A stretch of 58,146 nt of DNA from Sphingomonas sp. (lineage in GTDB: Bacteria > Pseudomonadota > Alphaproteobacteria > Sphingomonadales > Sphingomonadaceae): positions 1 through 58,146 of the forward strand of contig NZ_JAIEPC010000031.1 in NCBI RefSeq assembly GCF_019749955.1, read 5' to 3'. The notes under the pieces are model-generated. The model was given only the letters and a program-made list of their open reading frames with translations. It ran no database searches and was not told the origin of the DNA. The translations under genes and the position numbers were made by a program. Shown one piece after another: positions 47,365 to 56,015 of this stretch; position 1 is the first letter of the stretch, and each line of letters opens with the position of its first letter.

Positions 47365-49134
47365 ATGGCGCTGGGACTGGATAACACGGGATTTTCCGAC
47401 GCGCTCGTCATTTTGGGCGCGGCCGGGATCGTTATTCCCGCTTTTGCGCGGTTGAAGGTGAGTCCGGTGATCGGCTTCATCCTGGTCGGCGCGCTGGTCG
47501 GGCCGTTCGGGCTGGGGCGACTTGAGGCCGATTATCCGTGGCTCCATAATGTCACGATATCCGACCGCGCAGGCATCGAACCCTTCGCTGAATTCGGCAT
47601 CGTGCTGCTGCTATTCTCGATCGGGCTTGAGCTGTCGTTCAAGCGACTATGGTCGATGCGCGCCGATGTCTTCGGGGTGGGCGCCGCCGAAATGCTGGGG
47701 TCAGGGCTCGTGATCGGTCTCGCGCTGCATCTGATCGGCCAGCCCTGGCCGGGTGCGATCGCGCTTGGGCTCGCGCTCGCGCTGTCATCGACGGCGCTGG
47801 TCGTGCCGATCGTCGGCGCCCATAGCGTCGTCGGGCGTGCGGCCTTTGCGATGCTGTTGTTTGAGGATTTGGCGCTGGTGCCGCTGCTGTTCGCGCTCGC
47901 TGCGCTTGCCCCTGGTCAGGCAAGCAATGGCTGGGCGTTGATGAGCTTGCTGGCCGGCGGGTTGCTGACGGTGGCGGCAATGTTCGTTGGCGGGCGGGTG
48001 CTGCTGCCGCGTCTGTTCGCGCAGGCCGCGCGCACCAAAAGCCCCGAGCTGTTTCTCGCCGCCGCGCTGCTCGTCGTGATCGTCGCCAGCCTTGCGACGA
48101 GCGCGGTCGGGCTATCGCCGATTGTCGGCGCGCTGCTCGCCGGGCTGCTGATTGCCGAAACCGATTATCGCAGCGAGGTCGAAGTCATCACCGCGCCGTT
48201 CAGGGGACTCGCGCTCGGCGTATTCCTGATCACGGTCGGCATGGGGCTCGATCTGCCGCAGATTCTGGAGAATTGGGGCGCGCTGCTGCTCGCGGTCGCA
48301 GGGGTGGTGACGATCAAGGCACTGGTGACCTTTGGCCTGCTGCGGCTGCGCGGGCAGCGCACGCCGGTCGCCGCCGAAACCGGCGTGCTGATGGCGAGTC
48401 CTTCGGAAACCACGCTGATCGTGCTGGGGGTGGCGCTGCAAGCTGGCCTGATCCAGCCGAGCACGGCGGGCTTCTGGCAGACGGTGACGGCGATCGGCCT
48501 GACAATCACCCCGCTACTCGCCCTGCTTGGGCAATTGTCGGCCAAGCTGATCGAGCGCGGCGAAGGCGGCGACGCCCCCGAAGCGCTGATCCCGACCGAA
48601 GGGCCCGGCACCGTCATCATCGGCTTTGGCCGCGTCGGACATATGGTCGCCGAGATGCTGCAAGCGCATGGCAAGCGTTTCGTTGCGGTCGAGGCCGATA
48701 TCGATGCGGTCACGGCGGCGCGGAAAGAAGGCTTTCCGGTGATCTACGGCGATGTCGCGCGCGCCGAACTGGTCGACCGGCTTAATCTTGGCAAGGCCGA
48801 TGCGCTGATTCTGACGATGGATGATCCGGTGCTGACGGTGCGGCTGACGCGGCGGGTGCGCGGCTGGGTGCCCGACCTGACAATTGTCGCGCGTGCCCGC
48901 GATGTCGACCATGCCGCCGAGCTGTACGCTGCGGGCGTAACCGATGCGGTACCCGAAACGCTCGAAAGCTCGCTGCAATTGGCCGAGGCGGTGCTCGCCG
49001 ATCTGGGCGTGGCGATCGGGCCGGTGATCGCGTCGATCCACCAGAAGCGCGACGAACTGCGGCAGGAAATCAAGCTGGCAGCGGGTATCGAGCGGACGCC
49101 CCGCCTGACGCGGACAAGCGCGCGGCGGCCTTAG
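47365..49134 (+). CDS. Kef-type cation:proton antiporter with RCK (TrkA-N) domain
   Basis: Inner-membrane monovalent cation/proton antiporter of the CPA2 family. From the ATG at 47365 it has 589 residues. A transmembrane half of about 12 helices starts IPAFARLKVSPVIGFILVG. A cytosolic Rossmann TrkA-N domain begins TVIIGFGRVGHMVAEML at about residue 415, with the NAD-binding glycines, and ends after SIHQKRDELRQEIK. Glutathione gating as in KefB/KefC is possible but not shown. AGG lies ahead of the start. Its stop overlaps the next convergent gene by 4 bases. Confidence 0.93.
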   Translation: MALGLDNTGFSDALVILGAAGIVIPAFARLKVSPVIGFILVGALVGPFGLGRLEADYPWLHNVTISDRAGIEPFAEFGIVLLLFSIGLELSFKRLWSMRADVFGVGAAEMLGSGLVIGLALHLIGQPWPGAIALGLALALSSTALVVPIVGAHSVVGRAAFAMLLFEDLALVPLLFALAALAPGQASNGWALMSLLAGGLLTVAAMFVGGRVLLPRLFAQAARTKSPELFLAAALLVVIVASLATSAVGLSPIVGALLAGLLIAETDYRSEVEVITAPFRGLALGVFLITVGMGLDLPQILENWGALLLAVAGVVTIKALVTFGLLRLRGQRTPVAAETGVLMASPSETTLIVLGVALQAGLIQPSTAGFWQTVTAIGLTITPLLALLGQLSAKLIERGEGGDAPEALIPTEGPGTVIIGFGRVGHMVAEMLQAHGKRFVAVEADIDAVTAARKEGFPVIYGDVARAELVDRLNLGKADALILTMDDPVLTVRLTRRVRGWVPDLTIVARARDVDHAAELYAAGVTDAVPETLESSLQLAEAVLADLGVAIGPVIASIHQKRDELRQEIKLAAGIERTPRLTRTSARRP

Positions 49135-49826
49135 GGCTTTTGCCAGACCATCATCATCGCATAGGGCGCCCGGTTGTATTTCTCGGCGAGGTCCGCAGGG
49201 CCGATCATCGGTGGCTCGTCGAAGGTGCTCAGGGTCAACCCTTTGGCTAGCAGCGCCTGCATGTAGAAACTCATCGGACGGTGCCAGTTCTTGATACGAA
49301 TACCGCTCCACTGCGTCCACACGCTCCGCACGGACAAGTAATCGTCGATCACATAACCCCGGCGCCCGTCGGCAAGCGTGCTCCATCCGGCCTCCAGCCC
49401 GGCGGTCGCAAAGCCATTGAGGTTCGCGATCAGCAGTGTCCCGCCCGGCGCGAGCACCCGGACCATCTCGGCCAGCGCGCCGCTGGCATCCGGAATGTCG
49501 ATCAGCGAGAGGTAGCTGACGACAAGATCGAATTCGCCATCGGCAAAGTCGAGCGCTTCGCCTCGGCCGATGTGATAATCTCCCGCCGGATCACGACGGC
49601 GCGCTTCGGCAATCAGCGTTTCGGTTGGGTCGATCCCGACCGCGTCGATCCCCTCCGCGCGGAGCATCCGGCAGAAGCGCCCTTCCCCGCACCCGACATC
49701 AAGCGCACGGGCGTGGCCCCGCGCGGCGGCAAGCATCGGCGCGTCGAGGACATATCGGCGCGTCTTGTCGCCCAGCGCCCCCTGCGAGGCGATCCACGCT
49801 GCCGCTGACTCGTCCCATCCGTCCAT
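49131..49826 (-). CDS. Class I SAM-dependent methyltransferase
   Basis: Encodes 231 residues. SAM motif I is ALDVGCGEGRFC (about 40-51), followed by VGIDPTETLI and a motif-IV-like DLVVSYLSLIDI. The remaining domain includes YVIDDYLSVRSVW and WHRPMSFYMQALL, so it may act on a small molecule or lipid. It is not a close match to the methyltransferase at 30-770. It lies just downstream of tRNA-Gln on the same strand. Confidence 0.87.
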   Translation of the reverse strand: MDGWDESAAAWIASQGALGDKTRRYVLDAPMLAAARGHARALDVGCGEGRFCRMLRAEGIDAVGIDPTETLIAEARRRDPAGDYHIGRGEALDFADGEFDLVVSYLSLIDIPDASGALAEMVRVLAPGGTLLIANLNGFATAGLEAGWSTLADGRRGYVIDDYLSVRSVWTQWSGIRIKNWHRPMSFYMQALLAKGLTLSTFDEPPMIGPADLAEKYNRAPYAMMMVWQKP

Positions 49827-49874
49827 GATGTCACGCGATCCTTGGGTCGAAGCCGGGCGACCAGAGAAAGGAGT

Positions 49875-49949
49875 TGGCTGGGGCGCCAGGATTCGAACCT
49901 GGGAATGGCGGCACCAAAAGCCGCTGCCTTACCGCTTGGCGACGCCCCA
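49875..49949 (-). tRNA. tRNA-Gln (anticodon UUG)
   Basis: Acceptor stem TGGGGCG/CGCCCCA with encoded CCA. The D-arm is read as GCCAAGCGGTAAGGC. The anticodon stem GCGGC/GCCGC encloses TTTTGGT, giving anticodon TTG. The T-arm is CCAGG-TTCGAAT-CCTGG. Length is 75 bases with a short variable loop. Confidence 0.97.
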
Positions 49950-49987
49950 ACGCGAGCGGGTGCCCTTAAGCGAGGCCGTGCCGCATG

Positions 49988-50006
49988 AAAAGCCCCCTCT
50001 TGGGGC
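49988..50006 (-). terminator. Rho-independent terminator of ilvE
   Basis: On the ilvE strand, GCCCC-aagag-GGGGC (one extra G) is followed by TTTT, a few bases after the ilvE stop and before tRNA-Gln. Confidence 0.7.
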
Positions 50007-50013
50007 AGGTCGC

Positions 50014-51135
50014 TCAATCGAGCCGGACGTGCCAGCCATAGGGGTCGGGCGCGTGGCCGAGTTGGAGGTCGACCAGCGCCGACCGCAGCGCGCCCGTCAC
50101 TTGCCCCGGCCCGCCGCTGCCGATCGTGAAGCGATCATCGCCGAGCGTCATCGATCCGATCGAGGTGACCACTGCCGCTGTGCCGCAGGCAAACGCCTCG
50201 ACCAGCCGACCGCTCCTGGCATCGGCCTGCGCCTGGTCAATCGCATAGGGCGCCTCGCGCACCACCAGCCCGCGGTCGCGCGCGAGCGTGATCAGCGAAT
50301 CGCGGGTAATGCCGGGCAGGATCGTCCCGCCGAGTGGTGGCGTCAGCAGCGAACCATCGTCGAACACGAAGAAGACGTTCATGCCGCCCAGTTCCTCGAT
50401 CCAGCGGCGCTCGGTCGCGTCAAGGAACAGCACTTGATCATGCCCGCGCCGCGTCGCTTCTGCCTGCGCGATCAGGCTCGCGGCGTAATTGCCGCCGCAT
50501 TTGGCGGCGCCGGTGCCGCCGGGCGCGGCGCGCGTGTAATCGGTCGAGACCCACAGCGACACCGCTGGTGCCTCGCCCTTGAAATAGGCGCCGACCGACG
50601 AAGCGATCACCGCGAAGATATATTCGGATGAAGGCTTCACCCCCAGAAACACTTCGCTCGCGATCATGAAGGGGCGCAGATAGAGCGCGCCGCCGGGGAC
50701 GCTGGGGATCCAGTCACGCTCGGCGAGGACGAGCGCCTTCACCGCATCGACGAACATCGCCTCAGGCAGCGGCACCATCGCCATGCGTTCGGCGGAGGCG
50801 CGGAAACGCGCGGCATTGGCATCGGGCCGGAACAGCGCGGCGGCGCCGTCGTCGAGGCGATAGGCCTTCATGCCTTCGAAGATTTCCTGCGCATAATGCA
50901 GCACGGCGGTCGACGGATCGAACGACAGATTCTGGCGAGGGCCAAGCGTTGCGTCGTGCCACCCTGCGCCCTCGCTATAGCGGATCGTGACCATGCGATC
51001 GGTAAAAACGCGCCCGAAGCCGGGATTTTCGAGGCGCGCCAGCCGCACGTCATCCGGCGTCAGCGCGGGATGGGTGACCACCGCAAAGTCAGTCGCGCCG
51101 GGCGCACGGCCAGAGGAAGCGGGCGTGTCGAGCAT
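50014..51135 (-). CDS. ilvE: Branched-chain amino acid aminotransferase
   Basis: PLP enzyme for the last step of leucine, isoleucine and valine synthesis. From the ATG at 51135 it has 373 residues, the longer BCAT type (eukaryote-like). GGNYAASLIAQAEA carries the pocket preceding the PLP region, and ELGGMNVFFVFDDG and GTILPGITRDSLI are typical. The upstream frame to 51204 overlaps the divergent marR start and is not supported. It is divergent from the MarR gene with 67 bases between starts. Confidence 0.95.
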   Translation of the reverse strand: MLDTPASSGRAPGATDFAVVTHPALTPDDVRLARLENPGFGRVFTDRMVTIRYSEGAGWHDATLGPRQNLSFDPSTAVLHYAQEIFEGMKAYRLDDGAAALFRPDANAARFRASAERMAMVPLPEAMFVDAVKALVLAERDWIPSVPGGALYLRPFMIASEVFLGVKPSSEYIFAVIASSVGAYFKGEAPAVSLWVSTDYTRAAPGGTGAAKCGGNYAASLIAQAEATRRGHDQVLFLDATERRWIEELGGMNVFFVFDDGSLLTPPLGGTILPGITRDSLITLARDRGLVVREAPYAIDQAQADARSGRLVEAFACGTAAVVTSIGSMTLGDDRFTIGSGGPGQVTGALRSALVDLQLGHAPDPYGWHVRLD

Positions 51136-51202
51136 GTTGGTCACCAGCGAGATTTTGTTCCGAAGGCTTGACCCCTTAGGCGAACCGGCCAATCTCGGCA
51201 AC

Positions 51203-51682
51203 ATGACCGCCCCCGCCGCCTCTGCCCTGTTTCTGCGCGAAGCCGAGGTGCGACGCGGGATCGAATTGCTCGCCTTTGGCCATGCCGCGCTGCTGCGCGC
51301 GGGCGACGAATTGCTGGCCGAACAGGGACTCGGGCGCGCCCATGCGAGGGCGCTTTATTTCATCGCGCGCCAGCCCGATTTGACGGTGACGCAATTGCTG
51401 GGGTTTCTGGGCGTCACCAAACAGTCGCTCGGGCGGGTACTGGGCGAACTCAGCGACCGCGCGCTGGTCGAGACGCACCCTGGTTTGCGCGACCGGCGTC
51501 AGCGGCTGCTGCGGCTGACGGCGGCGGGTCAGGCGCTGGAGGGCGAGCTGTTCGAGCGAATGCGCAGCAAGCTTGCGGGCGCTTACGCGAGCGCGGGCCA
51601 AGGCGCGGTGGGCGGTTTTTGGGCCGTGCTCGACGGGTTGATGGCGGCGGAGCAAAAGCGGTTGATGGCGACGCTCGATTAG
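51203..51682 (+). CDS. MarR family transcriptional regulator
   Basis: 159 residues from the ATG at 51203. Winged helix-turn-helix is visible as FIARQPDLTVTQLLGFLGVTK and QSLGRVLGELSDRALVET, then GLRDRRQRLLRLTAAG, the wing. The longer frame to 50987 is antisense to ilvE and is rejected. Because it is divergent from ilvE across 67 bases, it may control ilvE and itself; the ligand is unknown. Confidence 0.9.
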   Translation: MTAPAASALFLREAEVRRGIELLAFGHAALLRAGDELLAEQGLGRAHARALYFIARQPDLTVTQLLGFLGVTKQSLGRVLGELSDRALVETHPGLRDRRQRLLRLTAAGQALEGELFERMRSKLAGAYASAGQGAVGGFWAVLDGLMAAEQKRLMATLD

Positions 51683-51701
51683 CGCGGTCGAAACCTGCGT
51701 T

Positions 51702-51714
51702 GAGCAAATTGCTC
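51702..51714 (+). terminator. Short palindrome downstream of marR
   Basis: GAGCAA-A-TTGCTC is a perfect 13-base palindrome, 20 bases past the marR stop. It lacks a T-run, so it is only a candidate terminator or protein site. Confidence 0.3.
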
Positions 51715-51805
51715 CCGTTCGCCCTGAGCTCGTCGAAGGGCTGTTCTTCTTGTCCGAGCGCTTCGCAAAAGAAGGACGGTGCTTCGACAAGCTCAGCACG
51801 AACGG
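51715..51805. repeat. Inverted pair of sphingomonad REP-type repeats
   Basis: The unit at 51715-51741 (CCGTTCGCCCTGAGCTCGTC...) and the unit at 51779-51805 read from the other strand (CCGTTCGTGCTGAGCTTGTC...) match at about 23 of 27 positions. This core is one of the common extragenic palindromic repeats of sphingomonads and some other bacteria. The pair lies between the convergent marR and proC genes. Confidence 0.88.
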
Positions 51806-51838
51806 ATCACGTGTCATCCTACCCTTAGCAGCGTCAGC

Positions 51839-52633
51839 CTATCGCGCCGCGGCTGCCATCTCCGCATTGCGCGCGGTGGAGGCTTCGAGCGTTGCGGTGA
51901 GCAAGCGCACCAGCGCGGCGTTATTGTCGAGCACATCCAGCCCCTTGCGCGTCGATCCGCCGGGGCTGGCGACACGGTCGGCGAGCATAGCGGGCGGCGC
52001 ATCGGCAGCAGCCGCCAGCAGTGCCGATCCCTCAACGGTCGCGAGCGCCAGCCGCGCCGCCTGATCGGCGGGGATGCCGAGCGCGGCACCTGCCGACGTC
52101 ATGGCGTCGATATAACGGTAGAGGAAACCCGGGCCGCTGCCGGCCAGCGCTGTGACGGCGTCGAATAAGTCAGGCGCGACCCATTCGACGAGGCCGAGCG
52201 GCGCCATAAGGCTTGAGACCGCGTCGCGAACTGTCGGATCGGTGGTTTCCGAATGCAGCGCCACCACGCCCTTGCCAATGCCGACCGGCAGATTAGGCAT
52301 CGCCCGGACGATCGCGCCCGCCGAAAAGCGCCGTGCAATCGCGGGTTCCTCAACGCCTGCCAGAATCGAAACCAGCAGCGGCACCCCGGCGATGCGCGCG
52401 CCATGCGCCGCCGCGACCTCATTGATCTGCTGCGGCTTCATCGCCAGCAGTACCGCATCGGGCAGCGGTCCCTCGGGCAGGCTCCGGGCCTGCGTCACCC
52501 CATCGGGCAAGGCGCGATCGGTACGGTTGACGACAGCAACGTCGCTGGCCGCCAGCGTCCCGCTCGCCAGCCACTGGCGCAGCATCGCGCCCGCCATATT
52601 GCCGCAGCCGACCAGCCAGAGGCGGCGGATCAC
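51839..52633 (-). CDS. proC: Pyrroline-5-carboxylate reductase
   Basis: Last enzyme of proline synthesis. The 264-residue chain opens with the dinucleotide-binding LWLVGCGNMAGAML, has MKPQQINEVAA and ALAGSGPGFLYRYIDAM, and contains the signature VASPGGSTRKGLDVL near the C terminus. GTG start, 10 bases after the ybjN-like stop. Confidence 0.97.
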   Translation of the reverse strand: MIRRLWLVGCGNMAGAMLRQWLASGTLAASDVAVVNRTDRALPDGVTQARSLPEGPLPDAVLLAMKPQQINEVAAAHGARIAGVPLLVSILAGVEEPAIARRFSAGAIVRAMPNLPVGIGKGVVALHSETTDPTVRDAVSSLMAPLGLVEWVAPDLFDAVTALAGSGPGFLYRYIDAMTSAGAALGIPADQAARLALATVEGSALLAAAADAPPAMLADRVASPGGSTRKGLDVLDNNAALVRLLTATLEASTARNAEMAAAAR

Positions 52634-52643
52634 GCCCCGCCCA

Positions 52644-53147
52644 TCACGCTTCGCCCTGAGTCTCGGTCAAGGCCGCTGCAAGTGCTTCCTTGGGGCTTTT
52701 GCCGCCCCACAGCACGAACTGGAACACGGGATAGAAGCGCTCGCACTCGTCGATCGCCGATTCGATGATCAGTTCGGCCGCCGCCAGCGACATCGTGCCG
52801 CCATCGCTGCCGTCGATCATCGCGGCGTGGCGATAAAGCAGGATGCCGCTCGAAGACCACAGCTCAAAATGGCCGACCCAGAGTTGCTCATTGATCAGCC
52901 CGATCGCTTCGTAGATCGCAACACGGCGTTCGTCAGTCACGCGAATGTCGGGGAAGGCCAGAAACTGGAGAACGCTGTCTTCCTCGCGCCATAACGCGCG
53001 CAGCTCATATTCGGTCCAGCTGCCCTTGACCTGCGCCACGACCTCATCGTCCTGACGGTCATAGCTCCAGCCGTGGGCGGCATAATAGCTTTCGAGCATG
53101 TCGATCGGCGCGGCGTCGTCGCGGTCGTCGTCCACTTCACTCAGCAT
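52644..53147 (-). CDS. YbjN domain-containing protein
   Basis: Encodes 167 residues. An acidic N terminus is followed by an alpha/beta domain (YYAAHGWSYDRQDDEVVAQV, LQFLAFPDIRV, INEQLWVGHFELW) that resembles YbjN/T3SS-chaperone-like folds. Role not established; E. coli YbjN affects stress and motility. AAGGA lies 11 bases before the ATG. It sits between ubiK and proC, and the latter starts 10 bases later, so co-transcription is likely. Confidence 0.88.
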   Translation of the reverse strand: MLSEVDDDRDDAAPIDMLESYYAAHGWSYDRQDDEVVAQVKGSWTEYELRALWREEDSVLQFLAFPDIRVTDERRVAIYEAIGLINEQLWVGHFELWSSSGILLYRHAAMIDGSDGGTMSLAAAELIIESAIDECERFYPVFQFVLWGGKSPKEALAAALTETQGEA

Positions 53148-53253
53148 TGGTCAACGGTTCCTTAACATCGCTCCGTAGCAGGCGTGGCAAGGCGTCCCGC
53201 GTGCCGCAAGAGCATTCGCGGGAGCAGCAGCCAGAATCCTGTGGAAAAGGCCC

Positions 53254-53505
53254 TCAGTTGCCGCCCTTTGCGGCTTCGAGCGCGTCGAGCCGCGCGCGCA
53301 GTGCCTCGGCTTCGTCGCGCGCCGCCGCAGCCATTGCCTTGACCGCATCGAATTCGTCGCGGCTGACGAAGTCGAGCCCGCCGATCCATTCCTTGGCATG
53401 CGCCTTGGCGCTGGCTTCGGCTTCGCGGCCCATGCCCGCCAGCGTGCCCGCCGCGCCGTTCAGCAGCTTGGAAAGATCGTCGAACAGGCGGTTTTCGGTT
53501 TGCAT
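53254..53505 (-). CDS. ubiK: Accessory factor UbiK family protein
   Basis: 83 residues from the ATG at 53505, with AGGAA 8 bases upstream; the longer frame overlaps tspO and is not supported. MQTENRLFDDLSKLLNGA and a C-terminal coiled coil (VKAMAAAARDEAEALRARLDALE) match the YqiC/UbiK family, which assists ubiquinone synthesis with UbiJ in gammaproteobacteria. Whether alphaproteobacterial members do the same is less clear. It lies 19 bases after tspO. Confidence 0.88.
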   Translation of the reverse strand: MQTENRLFDDLSKLLNGAAGTLAGMGREAEASAKAHAKEWIGGLDFVSRDEFDAVKAMAAAARDEAEALRARLDALEAAKGGN

Positions 53506-53524
53506 GATGGTTGTTCCTGAAATG

Positions 53525-54079
53525 TCACTCGATAATCTGGGTGCTCGACGCGCCGGGCGCAAGCGTCTCTGCCTGCGGGTTGAGCACGCCGATCTGCCAC
53601 GTCAGATAGCCCGCGAAGATGATCCACGCCAGATAGGGGAGCATCAGCGCCGCTGCCGCGATCCGGATGCGCCCGAACAGCAAGGTGGTGACGAAAGCCG
53701 TCAGGAACATCGCCGCGATCACGATCAGCGCGCCGGTCACCATGTGCAGCCCGAAAAAAACGGGTGTCCAGGCAAGATTAACGGCGAGTTGGACGAAGAA
53801 CATGATGATCGCGGGCACGCGCCAGCGCGAGCCGCGCGCATGAATGACCATCGCCAGCGCGATGCCAAGCAGCACATAAAGGATGCTCCAAGCGACCGGG
53901 AACGCCCAATCGGGCGGCGTCAGCTCCGACTTGACCAAGGCAGCATACCAGCGATTGACCGAGCCGACGGGCACGCTGCGGGCCGACAGGAATCCCAGCA
54001 GCAGCACGAACGGCACCGTCACCACTGTCCAGCGCAGAAAGGCCAGCCGCAATTGTCCTTTGGACGCTATTTCCCGCAC
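53525..54079 (-). CDS. tspO: TspO/MBR family tryptophan-rich sensory protein
   Basis: Five-helix inner-membrane protein of the translocator/benzodiazepine receptor family, which binds porphyrins and modulates pigment or stress responses. The 184-residue protein (GTG start at 54079, with GGAGG 4 bases ahead) has KSELTPPDWAFPVAWSILY, NLAWTPVFFGLH and LPYLAWIIFAGYL, the family motifs. A longer frame from TTG 54100 is possible. The C terminus carries a short polar tail. Confidence 0.93.
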   Translation of the reverse strand: MREIASKGQLRLAFLRWTVVTVPFVLLLGFLSARSVPVGSVNRWYAALVKSELTPPDWAFPVAWSILYVLLGIALAMVIHARGSRWRVPAIIMFFVQLAVNLAWTPVFFGLHMVTGALIVIAAMFLTAFVTTLLFGRIRIAAAALMLPYLAWIIFAGYLTWQIGVLNPQAETLAPGASSTQIIE

Positions 54080-54170
54080 GAAACCTCCATTTCGGATCAA
54101 TCAGCCGCGTTTCGTCGGCACCCCACCCTGCTTATGGCACGAACCCGACGCGCTACCACTCGATAATCGG

Positions 54171-54914
54171 CTATTGTTGCACGGGTGCAACCGCCGCGAT
54201 GAGAAATTCGACATTGCCTTCGGGGCCGGTGATCGGGCTCGGCGTGATACCGACGACGCCCCACTGCTGGCTGACCAGCCACGCCGCGACCGAAGCGCAG
54301 ACGCGGTCGTGCACGGCGGGATCGCGTACCACCCCGCCGCGCCCGACCTCATCGCGCCCCGCTTCGAATTGCGGCTTGATCAGCGCCACCAACCGTGCGG
54401 CTGGCCGTGCGAAACCGAGCGGCACTGCCAACACCTTGGCCAGACTGATAAAGCTAGCGTCACACACGATCAGGTCGACGCTTTCGGGAATATGCGCCGC
54501 CGTCAACACCCGCGCGCTGGTCTGTTCGTGGACGATCACGCGGCCGTCCTCACGCAGCTTCCACGCGAGCTGGTTGGTCCCGCTGTCGACCGCATAAACA
54601 CGCGCCGCGCCACGGTTGAGGAGCACATCAGTGAAGCCGCCGGTCGATGATCCGACGTCGATCGCCACCGCACCCGTCACATCCCAGCCAAAATGGTCGA
54701 GCCCATGCGCGAGCTTGACGCCACCGCGTGAGACCCAGGGATGATCGCGCCCACGCACATCGATGTCGGCATCCTCGGCGACGGTCTGGCCCGGCTTGTC
54801 GATTCGGCGAGTGGCGACAAAAACCAGCCCCGCCATCACCAGCGCCTGTGCCCGCGCACGGCTTTCGGCGAGGCCGCGCTCGACAATCAGCTGATCGATC
54901 CTGACCTTGGCCAT
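54171..54914 (-). CDS. tlyA: TlyA family rRNA 2'-O-methyltransferase
   Basis: The 247-residue protein has an N-terminal S4-like RNA-binding domain (RIDQLIVERGLAESRARAQALV) and a FtsJ-type methyltransferase domain with motif I AIDVGSSTGGFTDVLL. Members add 2'-O-methyl groups to 16S/23S rRNA C residues (capreomycin sensitivity in mycobacteria); some bind or lyse membranes. GGAG lies 5 bases before the ATG. A zinc-uptake regulator gene ends 53 bases upstream on the same strand. Confidence 0.95.
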   Translation of the reverse strand: MAKVRIDQLIVERGLAESRARAQALVMAGLVFVATRRIDKPGQTVAEDADIDVRGRDHPWVSRGGVKLAHGLDHFGWDVTGAVAIDVGSSTGGFTDVLLNRGAARVYAVDSGTNQLAWKLREDGRVIVHEQTSARVLTAAHIPESVDLIVCDASFISLAKVLAVPLGFARPAARLVALIKPQFEAGRDEVGRGGVVRDPAVHDRVCASVAAWLVSQQWGVVGITPSPITGPEGNVEFLIAAVAPVQQ

Positions 54915-54967
54915 CCCCTCTCCTGCCCGCCTAAGGCGATTTGCGGCGCGAGCAGGCGTGAATCAGC

Positions 54968-55426
54968 TCAGGCGCAATCGGCGCATTTGCCGCGCACTTC
55001 GATGACCGGGCGTTCGGGTGCAAAGCCCGCCGCGACGGCCGCTGAGCGCACGCCGCGCGACAATTTGTCGTCGTCGATGTGGACCGTCTGCCCGCAATGA
55101 TCGCACACCAGGAAAATGCAGTCGTGCAGGCAATCGGGGTGCGCATTGGCGATATAGGCATTCGCGCTTTCGACGCGGCGGGCGAGATTGGCGGTCACGA
55201 ACAGGTCGAGAATGCGGTAAACGCTGTTGGCGGCGACGCGCCGCCCCTCGATCTTCGAGACCGCATCGGCAATGTCATAGGCTGACGCAGGCTTGTCGAA
55301 GCTCGACAAGGCCTGGAAAATGCTCGCGCGCATCGCTGTCCATTGCTCGCCCGACCGCTCGAGCGTTGCCTGCGCGGCACTCGCGAGATCGGCACCGTGA
55401 TGTTCGTGATGGAGATGATCGGCCAT
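54968..55426 (-). CDS. zur: Fur family transcriptional regulator, probable Zur
   Basis: 151 residues from the ATG at 55426 (the frame begins at TTG 55462). Starts MADHLHHEHHGAD, a His-rich leader. The winged helix (YDIADAVSKIEGRRVAANSVYRIL) is followed by HPDCLHDCIFLVCDHCGQTVHI and ends CADCA. The two CxxC pairs and His-rich N terminus fit the zinc-sensing Zur type better than iron-sensing Fur. Likely co-transcribed with merC and autoregulated. Confidence 0.88.
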   Translation of the reverse strand: MADHLHHEHHGADLASAAQATLERSGEQWTAMRASIFQALSSFDKPASAYDIADAVSKIEGRRVAANSVYRILDLFVTANLARRVESANAYIANAHPDCLHDCIFLVCDHCGQTVHIDDDKLSRGVRSAAVAAGFAPERPVIEVRGKCADCA

Positions 55427-55479
55427 GGCTGCCAAGTTAGGCGCGGCTGCCTCCGGCGGCAAGCCGTGCGCCGCGACGA

Positions 55480-55881
55480 TCAGTGGGTCGCGCGGTGATT
55501 GAGATCGTGGCCGAGCGCGAGCAGGCCGACGCCAATCAAAGTCCAGACCGTCTCCGACCCGCCATCATGCGGCAAGCTGATCGCGCCCGCCATCACGCCC
55601 AGCCCGAACGACCCGATTGCAAGCGGCATGACATAGCCGTGCAGAAACACGCCGCGCCCCAGCGCCACGGCGCCGAGCAGGATCGCAAATGACAGACCGA
55701 CTTCGTGGATCAGCGGATTGAGCAGCAGCCCGCCCGCCGATGCCGCGAGCGCCACCAGCACGGCGCTGGCAAAACAATGCACCGCGCACAGCCCCGACAG
55801 GCCGATCGCCCATCGATCAATCCCGAAACGGGGAATCGGCAGGATTGAATGAGGGGCGGCATAATCCATGATGCGCCCCAT
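55480..55881 (-). CDS. MerC domain-containing membrane protein
   Basis: Encodes about 133 residues (ATG at 55881 or 55869). About four hydrophobic helices include SGLCAVHCFASAVLVAL and LSFAILLGAVALG. The paired cysteines in LCAVHC are the metal-handling feature of MerC mercury/metal transporters. Placed directly upstream of zur, with about 50 bases between, it is more likely linked to zinc than to mercury, because no other mer gene is present. A putative Zur site lies in its promoter. Confidence 0.85.
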   Translation of the reverse strand: MGRIMDYAAPHSILPIPRFGIDRWAIGLSGLCAVHCFASAVLVALAASAGGLLLNPLIHEVGLSFAILLGAVALGRGVFLHGYVMPLAIGSFGLGVMAGAISLPHDGGSETVWTLIGVGLLALGHDLNHRATH

Positions 55882-55895
55882 GTGGCATGCCGACG

Positions 55896-55913
55896 ATCAA
55901 GTTACAACATATC
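55896..55913 (-). promoter_or_regulatory. Putative Zur box ahead of merC-zur
   Basis: GATATGTTGTAACTTGAT on the merC strand agrees at about 13 of 18 positions with my recalled alphaproteobacterial Zur consensus GTTATGTTATAACATAAC. It lies about 15 bases before the merC ATG. The consensus is from memory, so treat as a candidate. Confidence 0.4.
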
Positions 55914-56015
55914 ATCGCGCGGTTTGCAACAATTTTGACGACGTGCGTGCGCTGCGCAACACTGCCCCCAAGACCATAGCCTCTAGGACAGGTGACGCGT
56001 CGGCACCCCGGCGCT

